From Methanovulcanius yangii (GTDB taxonomy: Archaea > Halobacteriota > Methanomicrobia > Methanomicrobiales > Methanomicrobiaceae): 64,000 nucleotides of DNA. Where the stretch lies: contig NZ_LTBL01000001.1 of NCBI RefSeq assembly GCF_018687785.1, positions 186,001-250,000 of the forward strand. The letters run 5' to 3'. This document shows, in pieces, positions 59,849 through 64,000 of this stretch (its first letter is position 1; every line of letters starts with the position of its first letter). Under the pieces are notes generated by a model that was given only the letters and a program-made list of their open reading frames with translations, was not told the origin of the DNA and did not search any database. Made by a program: the position numbers and the translations under genes.

Positions 59849-61282
59849 TTACCCCTCCAGACCGTCGAGGTACGCACTCATCTGGGTATTGAGGACCTTC
59901 GGGTCCGCCCTGCCCCGTGTTTCCTTCATTACCTGCCCGACCAGGAAGTTGAGCGCACCCTTCTTCCCGGCAAGATAATCGCTGACTGCCTGGGGATTTG
60001 CCTCCACCACCGATGCGATGATCGCGTCAAACTCGCCGTCCTTCACCTTCGCAAGGCCCTTTTCATCGACGATGTCGGCGGGCATCGGGCAGTCCTCTTC
60101 ATTGAGGCAGTGATCGAGCATTGTCCGCAGGACCTCGACCCCCGACTTGTCGGTGATCTCATCGTCACGGACGAGGGCGATCAGGTCCCCGATATTGATC
60201 GCGGGGACATCATCTATCTTCATGGACCGGTAGTTGAGTTCGCCGAGGAGTATGTCGGCGACCCATGTGGCGGCAAGTTTCGGGTCGACGACTGCAATCT
60301 CTTCGTAGAAGTTTGCAACCTTCAGGTCCCCGGTCAGGGTGCGTGCATGGTTGACCGAGATGCCGTAGTCCCGCATGAACCGGTCGCGCCGGGCGTCGGG
60401 AAGTTCGGGCAGTTCGACTTCATCAAGCCAACTCCTCACCCGCAGGGGTCGAAGATCAGGTTCGGGGAAGTAGCGGTAGTCGTTCTCTTCCTCCTTGCTT
60501 CGGGAGGAGGTGGTAATCCCCCGCCCTTCCTGGAAGTGACGGGTCTCCCGGGTGATGTACTGACCACGGCGGATCAGGTTTCTCTGTCGGGTGATCTCGA
60601 AGGTGAGCGCCTTTTCCACGCCCTTGTAGGACGAGATGTTCTTGCACTCCACCCGGTTGTGGCCCTTAATGGAGATGTTGGCATCGACCCGGATGGAGCC
60701 CTCCCGCTCCCCGTCGAAGACTTCGAGGTACTCGAGCGTTGAGCGGAGTTTGTTCAGGAACCGCCGGGCCTCTTTCGGAGACCTTAGATCCGGTTCGGTC
60801 ACGATCTCGATGAGCGGGATGCAGCTTCGGTTATAGTCCACGAGAGAGTATCCCGCCCGGTCGCGTCCGGTCTTGTGCACCAGCCGTCCGGGATCCTCTT
60901 CGAGGTGAATGCGGGTGATCCGGACGATCTTTGTATGTCCCTCGTCGTCCTCGATCTCCAGATGCCCATTCTCGGCGATGGGCTTGTCGTACTGGGAGAT
61001 CTGGTATGCCTTGGGGAGGTCGGGGTAGAAGTAGTTCTTCCGGGAGAATTCGGAATACTCCGGTACCTCGAGGTTAAGCGCCTTTGCCACTTTGAGGGCG
61101 TAGAGGACCGCCTGTTTGTTCAGCCGCGGCATCGCTCCGGGAAGCCCGAGACAGATGGGGCAGCAGTGCGTGTTGGGAGGCGCGCCCTGGAAGTCCGTCG
61201 AACACCCGCAGAAGAGCTTCGTCTTTGTATTGAGCTGGCAGTGAATCTCAAGGCCTATGATGACCTGCTGGTCCGGTTCCAT
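59849..61282 (-). CDS. gatB: Asp/Glu-tRNA amidotransferase subunit B
   Basis: A 477-residue tRNA-binding and kinase-like subunit of GatCAB. It starts MEPDQQVIIGLEIHCQLNT and carries the CPICLGLPGAMPRLN zinc/catalytic area, the RKNYFYPDLPKAYQISQYD signature and a C-terminal YqeY-like tail domain. With GatA and GatC it amidates Glu-tRNA-Gln or Asp-tRNA-Asn. ATG 61282 fits the family start; upstream codons are a gatA shadow. It begins one base after the gatA stop. Confidence 0.96.
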   Translation of the reverse strand: MEPDQQVIIGLEIHCQLNTKTKLFCGCSTDFQGAPPNTHCCPICLGLPGAMPRLNKQAVLYALKVAKALNLEVPEYSEFSRKNYFYPDLPKAYQISQYDKPIAENGHLEIEDDEGHTKIVRITRIHLEEDPGRLVHKTGRDRAGYSLVDYNRSCIPLIEIVTEPDLRSPKEARRFLNKLRSTLEYLEVFDGEREGSIRVDANISIKGHNRVECKNISSYKGVEKALTFEITRQRNLIRRGQYITRETRHFQEGRGITTSSRSKEEENDYRYFPEPDLRPLRVRSWLDEVELPELPDARRDRFMRDYGISVNHARTLTGDLKVANFYEEIAVVDPKLAATWVADILLGELNYRSMKIDDVPAINIGDLIALVRDDEITDKSGVEVLRTMLDHCLNEEDCPMPADIVDEKGLAKVKDGEFDAIIASVVEANPQAVSDYLAGKKGALNFLVGQVMKETRGRADPKVLNTQMSAYLDGLEG

Positions 61283-61283
61283 C

Positions 61284-62588
61284 TCAGGCCACCTCCTGTT
61301 CAAAGGCGAAGGCAACATCCACGATCCGTTCATCCCCGAAGTGCGGGCCGATGATCTGGAGCCCGACGGGCAATTTGTCCACGGTTCCGCAGGGGACGGA
61401 GATCGCCGGGACACCGGCGAGGTTTGCTGGGACCGTCAGGATGTCGGCGAGGTACATCGAGAGCGGATCGGACTTTTCTCCGAGACGGAAGGCAATGGAG
61501 GGCATGGTGGGGCCTGCAATGACATCCGCATCCCTGAGGACCCGCACGAAGTCTTTGCGGACATTCTCCCGCGCCACCTGTGCCTTGGCATAGTATTTGC
61601 CATAATATCCGGCGGAGAGTGCAAAGGTCCCGAGGAGAATCCTCCGCTGCACTTCCCTGCCGAAGAGGTCGCCGCGATGGGTCCGGTATTCGTCGTGCCA
61701 TGAGCGGATCGTCTCCACCTTCGGGCCGTACCGCACACCGTCGAAGCGGGCGAGGTTCGAGGAGGCCTCGCTCGTACAGGTGACATAGTACGCCGCAAGG
61801 GCATATTCCATGGAGGGAATGGAGCAGTCGACGGTCTCTGCGCCGAGACCTTCGAGGGTGGCGATGGCGTCCTGCACCCGTGCCGCAACGGCCGGATCGA
61901 CGCCCTCGCCGAAGTACTCCTTCGGTACGGCAATGCGCAGACCCTTCATGTCGGGGTCCGGGGTGTGAGAATACGGCCGGTCATAGGTGGTCGAGTCGCG
62001 GGCATCGGGGCCGGCGATCACCGACATGAGCGTGTTTACATCCATTACCGTCTTTCCGAGAGGGCCGATCTGTTCCAGCGAGTTGGAGTAGGCGATGAGG
62101 CCGTACCGGGAAACACGCCCGAAGGTCGGCTTGAGACCGACCACGCCGCAGAACGCCGCCGGACAGCGGATGGACCCGCCGGTATCGCTCCCGAGCGCCA
62201 TATCAACCATGCCGGATGCGACCGCTGCCGCACTGCCGCCGGACGATCCGCCGGGCACGCGAGTCGGGTCGACCGGGTTGGTGGTCGGCCCGAACGCACT
62301 GTTCTCCGTCGTCGTTCCCATACCGAACTCGTCCATGTTTGTCTTCCCGACGATCGCCGCCCCGGCCTCCCGGAGGAGGGTTATCACATGAGCATCATAG
62401 GGGGGAACATACCCTTCCAGGATGCGGGATGCACACGTCGTCGGCATCCCGGCGGTCGATATGTTGTCCTTGACCGCCACGGCTCTTCCTTCCAGCGGGC
62501 CGCCGGTCGTCTCGAAGAGGGCCAGATCAAGGGTCGAGATGAAGGCGTTGTGCCGGTCTTTTTCATCAAAAATATATCCACCTTCCAC
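61284..62588 (-). CDS. gatA: Asp/Glu-tRNA amidotransferase subunit A
   Basis: A 434-residue amidase-signature enzyme that frees ammonia from glutamine. The catalytic Lys is in [11 protein letters not shown], the serine cluster is [15 protein letters not shown] and the nucleophile Ser is in [15 protein letters not shown]. The N-terminus is shorter than in many GatA proteins and begins [14 protein letters not shown] with GTG as start codon, directly after the gatC stop. It ends one base before gatB. Confidence 0.96.
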   Translation of the reverse strand: MEGGYIFDEKDRHNAFISTLDLALFETTGGPLEGRAVAVKDNISTAGMPTTCASRILEGYVPPYDAHVITLLREAGAAIVGKTNMDEFGMGTTTENSAFGPTTNPVDPTRVPGGSSGGSAAAVASGMVDMALGSDTGGSIRCPAAFCGVVGLKPTFGRVSRYGLIAYSNSLEQIGPLGKTVMDVNTLMSVIAGPDARDSTTYDRPYSHTPDPDMKGLRIAVPKEYFGEGVDPAVAARVQDAIATLEGLGAETVDCSIPSMEYALAAYYVTCTSEASSNLARFDGVRYGPKVETIRSWHDEYRTHRGDLFGREVQRRILLGTFALSAGYYGKYYAKAQVARENVRKDFVRVLRDADVIAGPTMPSIAFRLGEKSDPLSMYLADILTVPANLAGVPAISVPCGTVDKLPVGLQIIGPHFGDERIVDVAFAFEQEVA

Positions 62589-62858
62589 TCACATCACCTT
62601 CGGAGCCCTGATGAATCCGTCCTCGGTTTCCCCTGCATTGGCCGTAGCCTCTTCCTGTGAAAGCGACGGCGTCACAACGTCCTCGCGGAGCACATTCTCG
62701 AGGTCCGGTATCCCCTCCTCGCCGGGAGGTACCTGATCCAGGATATCAAAATATTCAAGAATATCATTGAACTGTGAGGTAAATGCCCCCAGTTCCTCCT
62801 TTGATATGGATATATCTGCAAGTTTTGCAATTCCTTCAACGTCGCTCTCGTTTACCAT
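62589..62858 (-). CDS. gatC: Asp/Glu-tRNA amidotransferase subunit C
   Basis: An 89-residue helical protein that clamps GatA to GatB. The VEGIAKLADISISKEELGAF start, FNDILEYFDILDQV core and LREDVVTPSLSQEEATANA tail are typical. It is the first of the gatCAB genes here, 4 bp after the asparagine-synthase-like gene. Confidence 0.94.
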   Translation of the reverse strand: MVNESDVEGIAKLADISISKEELGAFTSQFNDILEYFDILDQVPPGEEGIPDLENVLREDVVTPSLSQEEATANAGETEDGFIRAPKVM

Positions 62859-62862
62859 GTTC

Positions 62863-63858
62863 TCAGGCCCTGGTTAATTGGTTTATGTACCCTTGCACGG
62901 AATTTTTATAACCATTGTTACGTGCACATCGACGGATGACTTTCCATATGCCACTGCCGTACTGCATTGCCTTTTTTTCGTGACAGGCAATCTCTGCGGG
63001 CAGATAGTGCCGTGCGACCAGACGCAGCGGGCGTTTTCTCACCCCGCCGAAGACCCGTTCTGCGGCAGGAATGGCATGGGCAGCGCGCACAACCCGAACA
63101 TCGAGATAGGGGCAGGAAAGGGTGCACCCGAAGAGACCGGCGACTGCCTGGTCCCGTGCCCCCTGAATACGAAGCCCTTCAAAGTCCTGCCGGAAGAGGG
63201 CCTCGATATCGTCTGTCTCGAGATATCGTGCATAGCCTCCGAAGAGTTCATCGGCACCCTGCCCCGCGAGGATGCGGCGATGGCCGTTCTCCCCTGCCCA
63301 TCGTGCCACGAAGAAGAGGGTGGCCGCGATGGAGGCATCGACGGGCGACATTCTCGGGATGATCTCCGCGACCGCCTTCAGTGCCGGTTCGACCTCGTCC
63401 GGGGATACGATGACGCTGGTGTGATCAATGCCGATCTCCTCGGCGACACGTGCGGCGTGCAGAAGGTCATGCGATCCTTCGAGACCGACCGTCACGCAGG
63501 GGAGGTCTGCAATAGCGGCGATGAGTGCGGAGTCCACCCCGCCGGAGAAGGCAACCACCCCTTCGGTGTTTCGCAGACGGACAGCCGTTTCGATGGCATC
63601 CGCGAGGGGCAGTGCCGGCGGGTCGGGATGTACCGTGCCGATCACCGTTCCGTCGACGACGATCTCACCCGGGCCGCACCCGCCCTGGATGATGCCCATC
63701 CAGTCGCGGGCGCAGCCGTCGTCCCATGAAAGATAGAACTCTCCGCCGCATTCCCTGAGCCAGCCATACCCTTCACTCAGAGCGTCTGCAATATCGGCCC
63801 GTGTCATGACCCTGCCGTTTCGTTCGATCCAGCCGGTCAGCGAAAAATCATCCGTCAT
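62863..63858 (-). CDS. Asparagine-synthase-like ATP-pyrophosphatase protein
   Basis: A 331-residue protein with the C-terminal synthetase domain of class II asparagine synthetase. The PP-loop is SGGVDSAL (105-112), followed by GQGADELFGGYARYLE and FGGVRKRPLRLVARHYLPAEI. The N-terminal glutaminase domain is reduced to about 90 residues (a GGEFYLSWDDG remnant), and the catalytic Cys2 is missing, so ammonia or a partner must supply nitrogen. It is smaller than AsnB. It lies 4 bp before gatC and may be co-transcribed. The product is uncertain. Confidence 0.85.
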   Translation of the reverse strand: MTDDFSLTGWIERNGRVMTRADIADALSEGYGWLRECGGEFYLSWDDGCARDWMGIIQGGCGPGEIVVDGTVIGTVHPDPPALPLADAIETAVRLRNTEGVVAFSGGVDSALIAAIADLPCVTVGLEGSHDLLHAARVAEEIGIDHTSVIVSPDEVEPALKAVAEIIPRMSPVDASIAATLFFVARWAGENGHRRILAGQGADELFGGYARYLETDDIEALFRQDFEGLRIQGARDQAVAGLFGCTLSCPYLDVRVVRAAHAIPAAERVFGGVRKRPLRLVARHYLPAEIACHEKKAMQYGSGIWKVIRRCARNNGYKNSVQGYINQLTRA

Positions 63859-63950
63859 TGGTATTCAGCAATCCGTACAGGGATATCCCTGTCCTATATG
63901 GGTTGCAGCCGGATACAGAAAAAGAGTGTGGAGTATACCTTTCCCGGGAA

Positions 63951-64000
63951 TTATTCGGCGGTGAGGGGACGAAGTTTTAGCTCCAGCCGTTCGACCTGCA
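63951..64000 (-). CDS. 3' end of a truncated gene at the window edge
   Basis: The minus strand reads an open frame into the edge that ends QVERLELKLRPLTAE then TAA (63953-63951). Only about 15 residues are inside the window, too few to name. Some 90 bases separate it from the asparagine-synthase-like gene. The frame is plausible but not proven. Confidence 0.4.
   Translation of the reverse strand, partial: QVERLELKLRPLTAE

Overview
The window comes from a hydrogenotrophic methanogenic archaeon, most probably of the order Methanomicrobiales (a Methanofollis/Methanoculleus-like genome). The evidence is a methenyl-tetrahydromethanopterin cyclohydrolase (mch), methanogenesis marker protein 12, a four-subunit pyruvate:ferredoxin oxidoreductase, short methanogen-type NifB, GGGP synthase for ether lipids, archaeal L7Ae/S28e/L24e, Orc1/Cdc6, CetZ tubulin and GatCAB. 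Most of the window is GC-rich. Two stretches, about 26.07-33.3 kb and 51.5-52.95 kb, are plainly AT-rich and look acquired. The assignment to order is inference from gene content; no rRNA gene is present.

Layout. 1-9.3 kb: envelope and cell-shape genes. These are a truncated Agl23-like membrane glycosyltransferase, a PPOX-fold flavoprotein, CetZ with a coiled-coil membrane-anchored partner gene, and an overlapping four-gene run (FAD oxidoreductase, GT2 glycosyltransferase, flippase-like protein, DUF2298/YYY protein). 9.4-10.75 kb: L7Ae-S28e-L24e-Ndk operon, whose leader appears to hold a kink-turn next to the L7Ae Shine-Dalgarno. 10.9-15.3 kb: nitrilase, threonine synthase and secreted proteins. 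15.3-19.1 kb: porCDAB and methanogenesis marker 12. 19.2-25.8 kb: DUF368 protein, sugar-nucleotide epimerase, archaeal phosphoglycerate mutase, zinc-ribbon protein, Orc1/Cdc6, mch and a DUF1294 protein.

Accessory island (26.0-33.3 kb). It starts directly after tRNA-Val(UAC). A CARF-wHTH regulator is divergent, across 56 bp, from a two-gene operon that encodes a viperin-type radical SAM enzyme translationally coupled (ATGA) to a 1147-residue TPR-like protein ending in a HEPN-type RX4H ribonuclease motif. Beyond it lie a two-helix membrane peptide, a GIY-YIG nuclease and a second CARF-wHTH protein. An 11-bp repeat of the tRNA T-arm (26048-26058 and 31441-31451) brackets the regulator-viperin-HEPN unit. 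I read this as a candidate ligand-regulated antiviral system that joins nucleotide-analogue production to RNA cleavage. It is the most interesting element here.

33.3-46.8 kb: GyrI-like protein, a tandem chagasin-type protease inhibitor, a coupled three-gene surface-protein operon dominated by a 1749-residue beta-helix protein, lipoproteins, an HNH nuclease and a membrane protein. 46.9-51.5 kb: nifB, a sensor histidine kinase with a small partner gene, an isochorismatase-like hydrolase and a lipoprotein. 51.5-52.9 kb: an isolated AT-rich membrane-protein gene. 53-64 kb: housekeeping genes on the minus strand: thrS, dcd, a TrmJ-like methyltransferase, GGGP synthase, topA, gatB-gatA-gatC and an asparagine-synthase-like protein, with the tail of one more gene at the edge.
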